Shown here one piece after another: positions 29,401 through 38,229 of a stretch of 64,000 nt of DNA. The DNA is from Lachnospiraceae bacterium GAM79. Lineage in GTDB: Bacteria; Bacillota; Clostridia; Lachnospirales; Lachnospiraceae. Under the pieces are notes generated by a model, which saw nothing but the letters and a program-made list of their open reading frames with translations, ran no database searches and was not told where the DNA came from. The position numbers and the translations under genes were made by a program. Position 1 is the first letter of the stretch, and every line of letters starts with the position of its first letter. The stretch lies in contig AP018536.1 in assembly GCA_003584705.1 (NCBI GenBank), positions 3,906,001 to 3,970,000 on the forward strand, read 5' to 3'.

Positions 29401-32400
29401 TCGTGGTGGTCTTGCTGCCTGCGCTGTCCCAAGATTTCGCAGCACCTGCCTTGAAAGCGAAGGTGCCTTCGCCGCTGCCGCCGGTGAGGGTCGCTTCACT
29501 GTTGACATAAACCGATGCAGAAAGCGTCGGCCATTCGGTCACCACCGGATTAGCCTTCTGAATGGTATACTCCACGCTGGCAGTGGCAGCCTTGTTACCC
29601 TCGCCCACCGTGATGCTGGCGGTGTACTCGCCCGCGTCGGTGGGGAGCGCGCCGTTTTCCAACATCTGTTGACCATACGTGCCCGTCTTTATGTAGCTGA
29701 TGGTGATCCCACTCGCCGCCGGACCCTGCCAATCGCTGCTTGCAGTCACCGTGGCGGGTTTGCCTTCCCCGCTGTAGGTCAGCTCGGCGGGGGCCGCAAT
29801 GGTCACGCTGCCGCCGTTTCCGTCGGTCAGATAGCAGCCCTCTGCCGTACACTTCGCGGTGATGGTCGCGCCGCTTGCCGTGTACGTCCAGCTATGCTGA
29901 TGCTGGGTCACGGTGAACGGCTCGCTGTAGCAATTGTAGCCGTTGCTGCACTGGACGTAAATGTGGTACTGATAGCTCTTGTCTACGGGCAGCCCGGAGA
30001 TCGTGAGCGTCTTGCTCTTCTCGCCGGTATGCGTTGCAGTATTAACTTTTTTGAAACTCGTGGTCCAGTCGTTTTCTGATTCGTTAAACAGCTCCCACCA
30101 GTAGTAGTAGGTGACGTTCTCCGTTTCGGGCTCGGACGCGATTACCGCAGTCAGCGTGATATTGCCGTCCGTCGCAAACGCCGAGCTTCCGGTGTAGTTC
30201 GTATCGCTATTCGGATAGATCTTTTCGACCGCGAAGGGGGCTTTTTCAACGGTGACTTTTGACGGGATTGAATTGGCGTTGGGGAGCCATTCATTATCCG
30301 TTGTTTTTTTGTAAGCGTACCCCTTCGCCAGCAGCGCGTAGGGCTTGACATAGCCGGCATCGCTCGTGATCGCGCCGTAGCTGCCGCCGCTGAGGCTGGC
30401 GCTGCTGCCGTCGTCCTTTACAGCCACACGGCTGAAGGTGCCGTTGCTCAGCGAAAGCTTTCCGCCGTTCTTCGCCGTGACAATGGCGAGCTTCGTATCC
30501 TTGTCCTTGACGGTCAATTCCGCGTCTTTGCCGTCCACCGTCACATAGAAGCCTCCGTTGCTGCCCGTGACCGTCAGAGAAATGCCCTTGGCGATGAGGT
30601 CCACACCATCGACCGTTTTCCCGCCGGTCGCCAGCGTCACCGGCCCGCGGGTCAGCTCATAGGTGGTCCGCTTCCCGTTGACAGTGTCATCCACATTCTG
30701 ATACAGCGTGATGGTCTTTGCACCGTCCGCCGCGTTCGCCGCCTCAATGGCAGTGGCAAAGGCCGTGTACCAGCTCGTCTTGTCGCCGATGGTCAGCGAC
30801 GCCGCCATCTGCTTCTTACAGACACTGCAAATGCCCTTGCCGTCCGTGCCGCCGTTGTGCGTATGCGACACGACCTTGACATTTTCCAGCGTATTCACTC
30901 TATCATTGGTCACAGCCTGATTATCACTTGCTCCGTAATACGCCGCGCCCTCCGCCAGCAGGTCGGCGAGTTTGCGGTCGCCGTTGGTTTTGATCATCGT
31001 AAATGTGCCGCCGGAGAGCTTGACTTTGGTGGTGTAAAAATCCGCGAAGGTAAACGTGCCGCCGGTGATCGTCCCCGTGACATTGTAGTCAAACGTAACG
31101 CCGCCATATTTCTTTTCATTATTAAAGCTGCCGCCGCTGATGTTCGCGATGCTGCTGCCGTTGAATTTGACATTACCAGTGAAGGTACCGCCCTTGGCGT
31201 TCAGCGTACCGTTCACCTCGACGGAGGCGTCGGTAAATGTGACGCCCTCCTTCACCGTCGCCGTGCCGTCGATGGTCGCACCTTTATAGCTGCCGCTGGC
31301 AAAGGTCACGTCCGCGTTTTTAGCGACCGTCACATTCTTGGCGGTGTGCGTTCCGCCCTTCAGCGTCAGCGTGCCGGTCAGCGGCATGGAGGTGCCGAAA
31401 GCATACATATCCCGCAGCAGGGTCAGCGTCGGCTCGGTGCAGCCCTCATTGCTCCAGCCGTTCAAGGTCTGGATGGCCTCTACATAGCCGTGTTCCAGCG
31501 CACTGTCTTCCGTGAAGTAGGCAGTCTTGGTCGTGCCGTCGGTGCTCTGGGCGGTAATTTTCGTATACAGGTCCTTGTGGCACACAGAGCACACGGGGTT
31601 GCTGTCATCGGCGCACTGATGGACGCACTCCGGGAACTGCACCTTGTACGTTGTATAGCCGGTCAAGTCCACAATTTTAGCGCTCTTATCAACGATGCTC
31701 CATGTACCGTCCTTTTCGCCGTACAGCTCGCACTTTGCATGGTTGGTTTTCAGCAGGTCTTGAACGGTGAGGCTCTTGCTCTTCGTGCTGTCCGTGATCT
31801 TGCCGATGGTGCAGGCGTTTGTATTGCCATTCCACAGCTTCAGATTGTAGCCCGTACTTGTGGAGCCAGCCGCAGCATTGCTTAATACCAACTCGCCGAT
31901 TTCGCCGCCAAAGCGCTCCAATGCGCCGCCGGCCTGCAGCTCCACGCGCGAAATCTTGCCGGTGTAGGAGTCGCCGACTGCAAGCGTTCCGTTGGAGGAA
32001 ACGTAAAACGTGACATCGAGCGCCTGCGTTCCGCCGCCTGTTCCGGAATCCTTGACCGTCAGAGTCCTGGGTTTGTTCCCACCTCCGACGCTAATGTAAT
32101 AACGCTCGCTGCTGACAGTTTTGCCATTCAGATCCAGCGTCGCTGAGTAGGTGTAAGAAGAAGAGCAATTTCCTGCGAGTGTCACATCCCGCAGCAGCGT
32201 CACGGTGTTGCCTCTGGCTGCATCAAACGCCTTCGTCAGCGTCTGATAATAGGCGCTATCGCCCACGCGCGCGTCGAATTGCGTATGGCACTTCTTGCAG
32301 GTGTAGCCGGTATCGTCCATCTCGTGCGTGCAGGGCACAAGATAGACCTTGCCGTCATCGCCCAGGCTGGTCACGCAGTCGGCGGCGTCCGCCTTGAAGT

Positions 32401-33340
32401 TCTCGGCGCTGAGCGTCACGCCGCTTGCCGGTTCGGCGATGGCCCCAAGATTTATGCCTTCACGCACGCCCACACGGATGACCGAATCCTCTCTCAATGC
32501 GCCTGATACAAGAATGGGCAGCTTCCAAGCTTCATTGGCGTAATAACCGGCCTTCACCGAGCCGGAAATAGTGAGCTCAGGAGTGTTGCTTTCCCTTCCG
32601 TCGTAGTAAACGTCATATTGAGAGTTGTCGGTAACGGTAGCATCGGTGAGGGTAATAGCGCCCTTTCCATAGATGCCGCCGCCCTCAAAGGTACTGTTGT
32701 TTCCGGTGATCGTCACATTCTCGACGGTTACCCCTCTCTCCGAATAAATGCCGCCCCCGTGGCCATAACTTGTATTCCCCGTGGCGGACGCCTTGTTGCC
32801 GGTGATCGTGGCGTTGGAGATCGAAACTGTGCCGGCGTTAAAGTGGATATAGATCCCGCCGCCGTTGCCGGCGGTCGCCTTGTTGCCGGTGATGGCTCCG
32901 CCGTCCATGGTGAAGCTGCACTTCTCACCCACATATACGCCGCCGCCACCGCCGTCAGACGCACCCGCAGTGTTATCGGAAATGGTTCCGCCATGCATGG
33001 TGAATCTTGGCGGGTCGGTCTGATTCGTCGTGCCGACAAGGAACACACCGCCGCCGCTGCCTGCTTTATTACCGGTAATCTCTCCACCATACATGGTAAA
33101 GGACGAGCCGGTCTGATAGGCGCTGCCCTTTATACCGACCTGCACGCCGCCGGTGATCGTGCCGCTGTACAGTTCAAATTTGCCGCCGTTGACGGTCACT
33201 TCGCCTTGAACCCTGCCGCTGCCGATGCAGTCGGTCAGCGTCAGCGTCGCGCCGCTGCCGATGGTGATTTTGCCGTTGATCGTCTGCCCGTTCAGGCAGA
33301 GGTTGACCTCGCCTTCTGGCACAGCCCAGCTCCCCGACAC
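26420..33340 (-). CDS. Giant surface protein, main part (downstream of a frameshift)
   Basis: This piece of about 2300 codons begins in the middle of a right-handed beta-helix region rich in GGEITGNKAGSGGGVF-type turns, resembling polymorphic pectate-lyase-like repeats. Several Cys-pair modules (CKKCHTQF, CSVCHKDL, CSVCKKQM) head further beta-helix blocks. Ig-like/MBG-type repeats follow, then three C2C2-type His/Cys modules (CDHTHTEIRN, HTHNYTGSITKEATC and their partners), and a C-terminal helix (NNTIIIIIGICIMLIVIGAVFYV) with RKKSG. There is no LPxTG. The encoding DNA is clearly GC-rich upstream of about 28.8 kb and AT-richer after it, so the gene is a mosaic. The true start is in the separate upstream piece at 33987. 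Confidence 0.8.
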   Translation of the reverse strand: MSGSWAVPEGEVNLCLNGQTINGKITIGSGATLTLTDCIGSGRVQGEVTVNGGKFELYSGTITGGVQVGIKGSAYQTGSSFTMYGGEITGNKAGSGGGVFLVGTTNQTDPPRFTMHGGTISDNTAGASDGGGGGVYVGEKCSFTMDGGAITGNKATAGNGGGIYIHFNAGTVSISNATITGNKASATGNTSYGHGGGIYSERGVTVENVTITGNNSTFEGGGIYGKGAITLTDATVTDNSQYDVYYDGRESNTPELTISGSVKAGYYANEAWKLPILVSGALREDSVIRVGVREGINLGAIAEPASGVTLSAENFKADAADCVTSLGDDGKVYLVPCTHEMDDTGYTCKKCHTQFDARVGDSAYYQTLTKAFDAARGNTVTLLRDVTLAGNCSSSYTYSATLDLNGKTVSSERYYISVGGGNKPRTLTVKDSGTGGGTQALDVTFYVSSNGTLAVGDSYTGKISRVELQAGGALERFGGEIGELVLSNAAAGSTSTGYNLKLWNGNTNACTIGKITDSTKSKSLTVQDLLKTNHAKCELYGEKDGTWSIVDKSAKIVDLTGYTTYKVQFPECVHQCADDSNPVCSVCHKDLYTKITAQSTDGTTKTAYFTEDSALEHGYVEAIQTLNGWSNEGCTEPTLTLLRDMYAFGTSMPLTGTLTLKGGTHTAKNVTVAKNADVTFASGSYKGATIDGTATVKEGVTFTDASVEVNGTLNAKGGTFTGNVKFNGSSIANISGGSFNNEKKYGGVTFDYNVTGTITGGTFTFADFYTTKVKLSGGTFTMIKTNGDRKLADLLAEGAAYYGASDNQAVTNDRVNTLENVKVVSHTHNGGTDGKGICSVCKKQMAASLTIGDKTSWYTAFATAIEAANAADGAKTITLYQNVDDTVNGKRTTYELTRGPVTLATGGKTVDGVDLIAKGISLTVTGSNGGFYVTVDGKDAELTVKDKDTKLAIVTAKNGGKLSLSNGTFSRVAVKDDGSSASLSGGSYGAITSDAGYVKPYALLAKGYAYKKTTDNEWLPNANSIPSKVTVEKAPFAVEKIYPNSDTNYTGSSAFATDGNITLTAVIASEPETENVTYYYWWELFNESENDWTTSFKKVNTATHTGEKSKTLTISGLPVDKSYQYHIYVQCSNGYNCYSEPFTVTQHQHSWTYTASGATITAKCTAEGCYLTDGNGGSVTIAAPAELTYSGEGKPATVTASSDWQGPAASGITISYIKTGTYGQQMLENGALPTDAGEYTASITVGEGNKAATASVEYTIQKANPVVTEWPTLSASVYVNSEATLTGGSGEGTFAFKAGAAKSWDSAGSKTTTIVFTPTDTNNYKELTQDYNVTVVKRTVKSCHTLTGITDKPYGTALEELGLPETVTITTEDGKTFDKIPVTWSGYNPNTLEEQTLTGTLDLTSIANEVEQPGMPVTAQIKVKLTQKNFSGISPEAYDGVYDGKAHGITLTGVPSGATVKYGESADSCTQDSLTYTNFTNGPKIVFYKVSQFGYADASGSAWVNITKRPLTVSSITENKTYAYASGSDGKAIGVNIAGKLPTDRGTTAYAVAKTDTEKLLSEVTVDTAGNLTYKVNQVDASKVGKTAIITVTASMENYANAGYTLTISITDKKTVEIKSGNTVSVDGSNALTYGEKVSKLTLGNTVFVEAGTDDVIEGILSWSNPDEIPAAGTTQAGWVFKPADSTYYAELTGTAAITVAKATPIVVTVPTVAERGYNPDAALTGSDITGGSVTGADGNSLAGTWSFTGTNIIPTVNNKGYQAVFTPDDTNNYNTVTRTITVTVNKAAKAPNMPEAAMTPAHSTKKVGNITLQEGWSWQEADKDTVLADGVAVTATAVYIGADKGNYETESVSITITRRECDHTHTEIRNQREATCTQTGYAGDTYCTDCDKLMSTGKELAALGHDYKVTVTKQPTTTEEGIRTYTCTRCNSSYTESIAKLPEEKHTHNYTGSITKEATCTEAGVRSYTCSCGDSYTENIPATGHSYVSKVTKAATTTEEGIMTYTCSKCGHSYTQPIAKIKSDDSNKDNGSQNQKPQSGTHNGNQNQKPQPDTDNGKDNGTSIKPYIKDDSGKEGWDVIKPQLEEAKAGDTVTVAMNGTTVVPKDVIDSIKGKDTTLVLDMGNGLSWKINGQDITDAAGDIDFDVTVGADAGKSIPVDVINNVTGERSSMNLTLAYDGEFGFTATLTVNMESKNAGLYANLFYYNEQTGELEFISAGQIDPDGNAELVFTHASDYTIVVDTRIMSDNGQADNKSDETIPASKTDDSTSKYTWNNTIIIIIGICIMLIVIGAVFYVRKKSGSEEE

Positions 33341-33348
33341 AGACCGCG

Positions 33349-33987
33349 TCAGATAATAGCTGCCCGCAGAATTAGGCAGGGAATCGGCTGCCGTCCATGC
33401 TGTGCTGTTGTTATGGGTATGACCGTTGTACCGCTGTCCTTGCCGCAGACACAGTGGGTATGCTCGCCGGACTGTGCGTCCGCCAACAGCGCGGTCTGGC
33501 TGTTGAACCAGCCGAGCAGCGCCTCGAAGTCTGCGCCGGTGATCTGCGCCTGCTGCTCTGCGTTCAGTGCTTCATAAGCATCATACGCCGCCTGAATGTC
33601 GTCATAAGCTGCGTCCAGCTCGTCGGCGGTCATGCCGTCCAACTCACTCACGATGGGCAGCGCATCGATCATCGTCTGCACAGCGGATACCGCCGCGTCC
33701 GCATTGTTCCCGGCGTTTTCATCCTCGCCGCTCTCCGGCGCATCTGCTTTACTGTCCTCAGCGCCACCGGCGTCAGGGGTACCGGTATTTTGCGGGTCAC
33801 CCTCTGAACCGTTCTCTTCCTCATTCGTTCCAGCCTGTTCGGATACGGCGGGCGAAATTTCCTCCTGCCGCTCCTGCTGCACGATGGCGCCGCTCTCCGG
33901 CGTATCCTCCGCCGCTCGCACGGGTGCGGGCAGGAGCGTCAGACACAGCGCCAGCGCCATGAACATACTCAATACTCGTTTTTTCAT
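33349..33987 (-). CDS. Giant surface protein, N-terminal part (upstream of the frameshift)
   Basis: The start ATG at 33987 has AAAGGAG six bases ahead. The product begins with a Sec signal peptide (KKRVLSMFMALALCLTLLPAPVRA), an acidic Gly/Glu/Asp linker, then a helical FIVAR-like module (SAVQTMIDALPIVSELDGMT and onward) and a Cys motif, HTHCVCGKDSG. Near 33400-33420 the frame is lost: after GTTVI the frame used here runs about 22 codons to a stop, while the other frame continues as HNNSTAWTAADSLPNSAGSY into the main part. A net two-base insertion or one-base loss explains it. It is downstream of a LuxR-type gene on the same strand. Confidence 0.8.
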   Translation of the reverse strand: MKKRVLSMFMALALCLTLLPAPVRAAEDTPESGAIVQQERQEEISPAVSEQAGTNEEENGSEGDPQNTGTPDAGGAEDSKADAPESGEDENAGNNADAAVSAVQTMIDALPIVSELDGMTADELDAAYDDIQAAYDAYEALNAEQQAQITGADFEALLGWFNSQTALLADAQSGEHTHCVCGKDSGTTVIPITTAQHGRQPIPCLILRAAII

Positions 33988-34052
33988 AAGATTCTCCTTT
34001 AGGATATATGTATAAGGTTTATATTCAGCCCGTTCAAGCACAGGCTCAGCTT

Positions 34053-36416
34053 TTATAGATCATCCGGAATGAGCCACAGCTTTTTTGCGGCTGTCCTGGC
34101 TTCCGCCCGGCGCTTCACGTCCAGCTTGTCGAGAATGTGGCTGACGTGGGTCTTCACCGTGGGCAGCTTCACGTCCATGATCTGCGCAATCTCGGCGTTG
34201 GACTTGTCCGCGCAGATGAGATGCAGAATTTGTAGCTCCGTGGGCGTCAGCTCCTCGCCGGGGGCAAGGCGGGGTTCGAGGAAATGCGGGTAGAACGCCG
34301 CCTGCATCCGCACCGCCGCCATTAACTGCTTATACCACTTTTTGTCGCCATCCCATTCCAGTGCCCCCAGCAGCGGCAGCACTGCCGTGCCGTATACGCT
34401 GACGGTGCGGATGAATCGGTACTCTGCCGCCGCGCCCAGCGCCGCCGTCAATCGCTCGCGCCACCGCTCATCCTTCTTGCGGCGCAGGGCGATGGCAGTC
34501 AGGACATTCAGGTGAATGCCGTCGATGATGCGGGCGCAGTTTTGAATGTACGGCTCCATGGGTGAGAGCGTCAGCAAAGCGGCGTCCGGGCGGTTCTGCA
34601 TAATTTCCACCATTGCCTGCGTGAGATACTGGTAGCGCCGCATGACATTCAGGTGCGTTGGTTCGCAAGGGGCTTTTTCCCGGTACCACGCATCCGCCGC
34701 ATCAAGGTCGCCGGTGTGCATGTCAATACGGCAGAGCATGGCGTCCATATTGGGCAGAAAGCGAGTCAAACCGCGCTCGACAAAGCATTCATGGAGCACC
34801 TCGATGGTGCGCCGCGCGTCGGTGGGCTGCCCGTTTGCCAGCTGGCTGCGGGCCAGCAATCCGCTGACGGCGAACTCCATGTCCGACGTGCCGTGGTTGC
34901 GGACCTCGTTCATCTGCGGGAGAAGGGACAGCATCCGGCCGGCGACGTCCTCGCCCTTTTCAAACTTGCTCTCGGCAATGGCGCAGTCGGCAAGACACAC
35001 ACTGTCCCGCCCCAGTACTGCCTCCACGGGGAGACGGAGGGTTTTGTAGAGCAGGTCGTCCTTTTTGCTCCATTCGGAAAAGTCCTTGCCACCGTTCATG
35101 ATGCTCGGCAGCGCGCTCGTGACGGAGAAGGACGGCAGCGCCACCTCTTTGTTCGTCAGAAGCCGGAACACGGCGGGGATGGTTTCCGTCAGACCCTTCA
35201 CGCCCCGCTGGGGCAGGGAGATGTCCAGCCATGCAAGGCGGCCGCGCGCCTGCTTTCCGGCGGCGTCCTGCCTGCCGCAGTGTTCGACAAACTTTTGCAG
35301 TTCGCCATACCAGCGCTCCGAGCCTTCGTAATCCATGACCAGCGCGCAGAGCATGCTCATGCCCTGCATCAGAGAGGGGGATGCGAGAATTTCCGCCTCC
35401 GGCAGGCTGCGGTAGTATTTTTCCATCTCGGCATAGTGCCCCATGCCGGGGTGAAGTTCTGCATTACGCACTAGCAGCTCGGAAACCTTGGAATGGTCAC
35501 CGCCGCTGGTGTAGCATTCTAGGGCGTGGGCGTAGTCTTCCTTCAGCTCATAGTACAGCCCGCCCCGGCCGATGAGCGCTTTGCGCTTTTCCTCGGTATA
35601 CTCCCGTTCCATCTCCCAAAGGAGAAAAGCCCGGAAACCCGACCAGAAGTGGAAGCGCTGGCAGTCGTCGTAGCGCAGCATAGTAGTGTATCGAAAAATC
35701 CAGTCCAGCCGTTCGCCGGCACGGGGATCACCGCTGACCATCCGCGCCATTTCCAGGTCAAAACTTTCAAAGGGGGCTAGCTCCAACAAGAAGCGCCGCA
35801 CCGGCAGGTCAAAGCGCCGGTAGATGGCGGTCTCAAAGTAGAGGAACACCTCGTAGAACACCCGCGCCACCAGCTCCGGCGTCCACGGCTTGTCCGGGGA
35901 CATGCACCGCGCCGTGATGGCCACACCCAACGGATAGCCCACGGATTCTTTCAAAATTCCATCAATCTCGCTATCTGTTACGTTTACTCCCGAAAGCTGA
36001 AACAGCCGCCGCACATCGCCCTCATCAAAAAGCAGGTCGTCGGCCTCCAGCACTGTCATCAGCCCCGTATACTGAAACGCCGTCAGGCAGCCGGGCGGCA
36101 CACCGCGCGAGAGCAGCACAAAACGGCGCTCCGGACTTGAGCGAATCAGTTCGCAAAGAGCCTGCTGCCCGGCTTCCTCCTGCATGAACTGAAGATCGTC
36201 AATCAGCAGAATGTCCCAATCCTGCGCTGACGGTGGGATTGCGCAGTCTGGGTCTGCTGCACTTTGCCGCAGCACGTTCCGACCGCGCAGCAGTGCGTCC
36301 GCCAGTACTGTCTTTCCAAAGCCGCAGGGTGCGCTGAAAAAAAGGACTCTGCCATGCGCCATGAAGCTGTCAAACCGTTTCTGAACGGAGGTCTTTATGA
36401 TAATATTTTTGGTCAT
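34053..36416 (-). CDS. LuxR-family ATP-dependent regulator (MalT/LAL-like)
   Basis: The protein has about 787 aa from the ATG at 36416 (GGGAGG upstream). An N-terminal NTPase domain has a P-loop, SAPCGFGKTVLAD near residue 30, and a Walker B, ILLIDDLQFM. A long helical TPR-like region follows (about 200-710). The C-terminus is a LuxR HTH: LTPTELQILHLICADKSNAEIAQIMDVKLPTVKTHVSHILDKL. Such signal-transduction ATPases activate transcription when they bind an inducer. It is 65 bases upstream of the giant surface gene on the same strand and probably controls it. It shares the high GC of the neighbouring surface gene, unlike the ATPase genes beyond 36.7 kb. Confidence 0.88.
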   Translation of the reverse strand: MTKNIIIKTSVQKRFDSFMAHGRVLFFSAPCGFGKTVLADALLRGRNVLRQSAADPDCAIPPSAQDWDILLIDDLQFMQEEAGQQALCELIRSSPERRFVLLSRGVPPGCLTAFQYTGLMTVLEADDLLFDEGDVRRLFQLSGVNVTDSEIDGILKESVGYPLGVAITARCMSPDKPWTPELVARVFYEVFLYFETAIYRRFDLPVRRFLLELAPFESFDLEMARMVSGDPRAGERLDWIFRYTTMLRYDDCQRFHFWSGFRAFLLWEMEREYTEEKRKALIGRGGLYYELKEDYAHALECYTSGGDHSKVSELLVRNAELHPGMGHYAEMEKYYRSLPEAEILASPSLMQGMSMLCALVMDYEGSERWYGELQKFVEHCGRQDAAGKQARGRLAWLDISLPQRGVKGLTETIPAVFRLLTNKEVALPSFSVTSALPSIMNGGKDFSEWSKKDDLLYKTLRLPVEAVLGRDSVCLADCAIAESKFEKGEDVAGRMLSLLPQMNEVRNHGTSDMEFAVSGLLARSQLANGQPTDARRTIEVLHECFVERGLTRFLPNMDAMLCRIDMHTGDLDAADAWYREKAPCEPTHLNVMRRYQYLTQAMVEIMQNRPDAALLTLSPMEPYIQNCARIIDGIHLNVLTAIALRRKKDERWRERLTAALGAAAEYRFIRTVSVYGTAVLPLLGALEWDGDKKWYKQLMAAVRMQAAFYPHFLEPRLAPGEELTPTELQILHLICADKSNAEIAQIMDVKLPTVKTHVSHILDKLDVKRRAEARTAAKKLWLIPDDL

Positions 36417-36530
36417 TTCTTTCCTCCCTTTGATACAGAGCGAGATTGCCATAAGTCTTTCGTAATCTGTCTCGAATTATATTATACGAGTCTGTTTCGA
36501 AATGTAAATCATCCCAAAGGATGAGACACG

Positions 36531-36566
36531 CTGCATAGCAAACTGCTATGCAGATCATTTTTGTTT
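36531..36566 (+). terminator. Hairpin with T-run upstream of the LuxR gene
   Basis: CTGCATAGCA and TGCTATGCAG form a perfect 10-bp stem with a three-base loop, followed by ATCATTTTTG on the plus strand. No plus-strand gene ends here, so it may be a relic or an antisense terminator. The rest of the 324-bp gap (36417-36740) must hold the LuxR promoter and the ATPase terminator. Confidence 0.45.
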
Positions 36567-36687
36567 GATTTTGATAGCATAGATGCAAATAAGCAGCCAC
36601 ACACCGAAGTGCATGACTGCTATGTAAAAAGTTCGGAAAGGATTTTTGCAATCTGACACAGTTTCCTGGCCCTGAATCTCCATCAAC

Positions 36688-36733
36688 ATAAAAATATCTC
36701 CATCATTTCAAAAGAGAATGACGGAGATATTTC
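36688..36733 (-). terminator. Intrinsic terminator of the first AAA_14 gene
   Basis: AAATATCTCCATCATT and AATGACGGAGATATTT form a 16-bp stem with one mismatch. A T5 run follows on the minus strand, eight bases beyond the gene stop. Confidence 0.8.
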
Positions 36734-36740
36734 GCCTTGT

Positions 36741-37937
36741 TTATTCTTGTAGCAGCCAATCGGCTATATCATGGATTTCGATTCCTTCATAGCTATATTT
36801 TGGATGTTTGGTTCTGGCAATAATCATTTTCGGATAAGCATCTCGGATCTGAAGCAGAGGAGAGCATTCTCTCTCAAATGTTTCCTGCCCGGAAATGTTG
36901 TCGCTGACCTGAATATAAATCTTCTCGCTGCCTCTCTGAGCAACAAAGTCGATCTCCTTTTGATAGAGCTTGCCGACATAGACATCGTATCCACGGCGAA
37001 GAAATTCAATGCAAACAATATTTTCATATACTCTGCCGTAATCCATATTTCTGCTTCCCAGTATTGCATATCGAATACCACTGTCACACAAATAGAACTT
37101 TTCAGAGCTTTCAAGGTATTTCTTGCCTCGGATGTCGTATCTCTTAATATCATAAAATACAAAAGCATTGCACAAATACTTAATGTACTTGCCGACGGTT
37201 ACATGATTGGTTGGAGTCTCATTTGCTGTCAGCAGCTGACTGACCCTATTAGGAGACGTCAGGTTGCTGATATTATCCATAAGGAACTCGCTCAGACGTT
37301 GTAAAACCAAAGAGTCCGGGAGCGCATATTTTTGCACCAAATCCCTTGTAACAATCGTTTCGTAGACCTCTTTGATATAGTTTGTTCTGTCTTTTTCGGT
37401 TCTGTAAGCGTAAGAACCTGCTAAACCGCCCTTGATAGCGTAATCATCAAAGAGCTTATCTTTATCACTAACATCATCATAATATTGGCAATATTCCTGG
37501 AAGCTGAAAGGAAACACATGAATTTCAATATAGCGTCCGGTAAACAGAGTTGCCAGATCCGCACTCAACAGGAAAGCATTGGAGCCGGTTACATAGATGT
37601 CATATTTTCCCTTAGAGTACAGGCTGTTGATTGCCAACTCAAACTTGGGACACATCTGAACCTCGTCTACAAACAGGTAGTTCGTTTTACTTTCCTGATA
37701 ATGTTCTTCCACATAAGCGTGTAAGGCATGGTATTCCTTGATTTCTTCATACACCAAATCCATGAAGTCAATGAAGATAATATTGATATTTTCAAAATGG
37801 CTTTTCAGATACTCAATATACGCCTGCATCAGCTTGGACTTACCGGATCGACGAATGCCCGTGATAATCTTGATGTCAGGAGTACCATTCAGTTCAATGA
37901 TTCTGTCGAGATACTTTGCTCTTGTAATTGTTTTCAT
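36741..37937 (-). CDS. AAA_14-DUF4143 ATP-binding protein, copy 1
   Basis: The protein has 398 aa from the ATG at 37937 (GTGGGTGACGAT upstream). Walker A is GIRRSGKSKLM near residue 30, Walker B YLFVDEVQ, and the sensor VTGSNAFLLSADLATLFTGRYIEIHVFPFSFQEY. These are the AAA_14 hallmarks. The C-terminal DUF4143 domain is nuclease-like (GYDVYVGKLYQKEIDFVAQRG: the G-x-E-I-D-F-V motif recalls a PD-(D/E)XK core). The family is common in gut clostridia and its role is unsettled; proposals include toxin-like or DNA-processing functions. A paralogue follows upstream at 38230. Confidence 0.85.
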   Translation of the reverse strand: MKTITRAKYLDRIIELNGTPDIKIITGIRRSGKSKLMQAYIEYLKSHFENINIIFIDFMDLVYEEIKEYHALHAYVEEHYQESKTNYLFVDEVQMCPKFELAINSLYSKGKYDIYVTGSNAFLLSADLATLFTGRYIEIHVFPFSFQEYCQYYDDVSDKDKLFDDYAIKGGLAGSYAYRTEKDRTNYIKEVYETIVTRDLVQKYALPDSLVLQRLSEFLMDNISNLTSPNRVSQLLTANETPTNHVTVGKYIKYLCNAFVFYDIKRYDIRGKKYLESSEKFYLCDSGIRYAILGSRNMDYGRVYENIVCIEFLRRGYDVYVGKLYQKEIDFVAQRGSEKIYIQVSDNISGQETFERECSPLLQIRDAYPKMIIARTKHPKYSYEGIEIHDIADWLLQE

Positions 37938-38011
37938 ATCGTCACCCACTTTCAAAAATCGAATATTTTTCATTTTTTGAAACTGCTTCGATGTATTTAT
38001 TATACTGTCTG

Positions 38012-38200
38012 CTAATAGTATGTGCAAGACGTCGCTTTCAAAAACTCAATCAGAGTACTCAGACATTCTTTGCCATTGTTTTCTCCTTCTCTGTTCTGAA
38101 TTGCCATGCGTATCATCCTCTCAAATGACTCGCTGAAATGTTCATCATCTTCTGGCGTCCGTTTCTTTGGCCCTTTTATATGATTTTTTCCAGAAGCCAC
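38012..38200 (-). CDS. Doubtful short reading frame between the two AAA_14 genes
   Basis: The frame has 62 codons starting with GTG, is highly charged (GPKKRTPEDDEHFSESFER), and overlaps nothing essential. No good ribosome binding site precedes it and I recognise no family. It may be a relic or a small partner of the flanking ATPases. I list it because the charged composition is unlike a random AT-rich frame. Confidence 0.25.
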   Translation of the reverse strand: MASGKNHIKGPKKRTPEDDEHFSESFERMIRMAIQNREGENNGKECLSTLIEFLKATSCTYY

Positions 38201-38228
38201 AATTTTAAATTTTTTCTTAATTTGTGGC
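38196..38228. repeat. Palindrome flanking the second AAA_14 gene, downstream copy
   Basis: GCCACAA at the left pairs with TTGTGGC at the right around an A/T-rich centre. It is closely similar to the palindrome at 39488-39522 on the other side of the gene. It ends two bases before the gene stop, so it may act as its terminator. Confidence 0.6.
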
Positions 38229-38229
38229 G

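Noticed and set aside
30300-33300. CRISPR array or other short-spaced DNA repeat
   Set aside because: The recurring GGNITxNxA-type pattern is at protein level (beta-helix turns) and the DNA units are neither identical nor evenly spaced.
34653-35474. Plus-strand frame opposite the LuxR regulator
   Set aside because: It is an antisense shadow in GC-rich DNA, and the regulator's P-loop and HTH show that the minus strand is coding.
36370-36651. A 93-codon minus-strand frame upstream of the LuxR gene
   Set aside because: It has no ribosome binding site, overlaps the regulator start in another frame and covers two hairpins.
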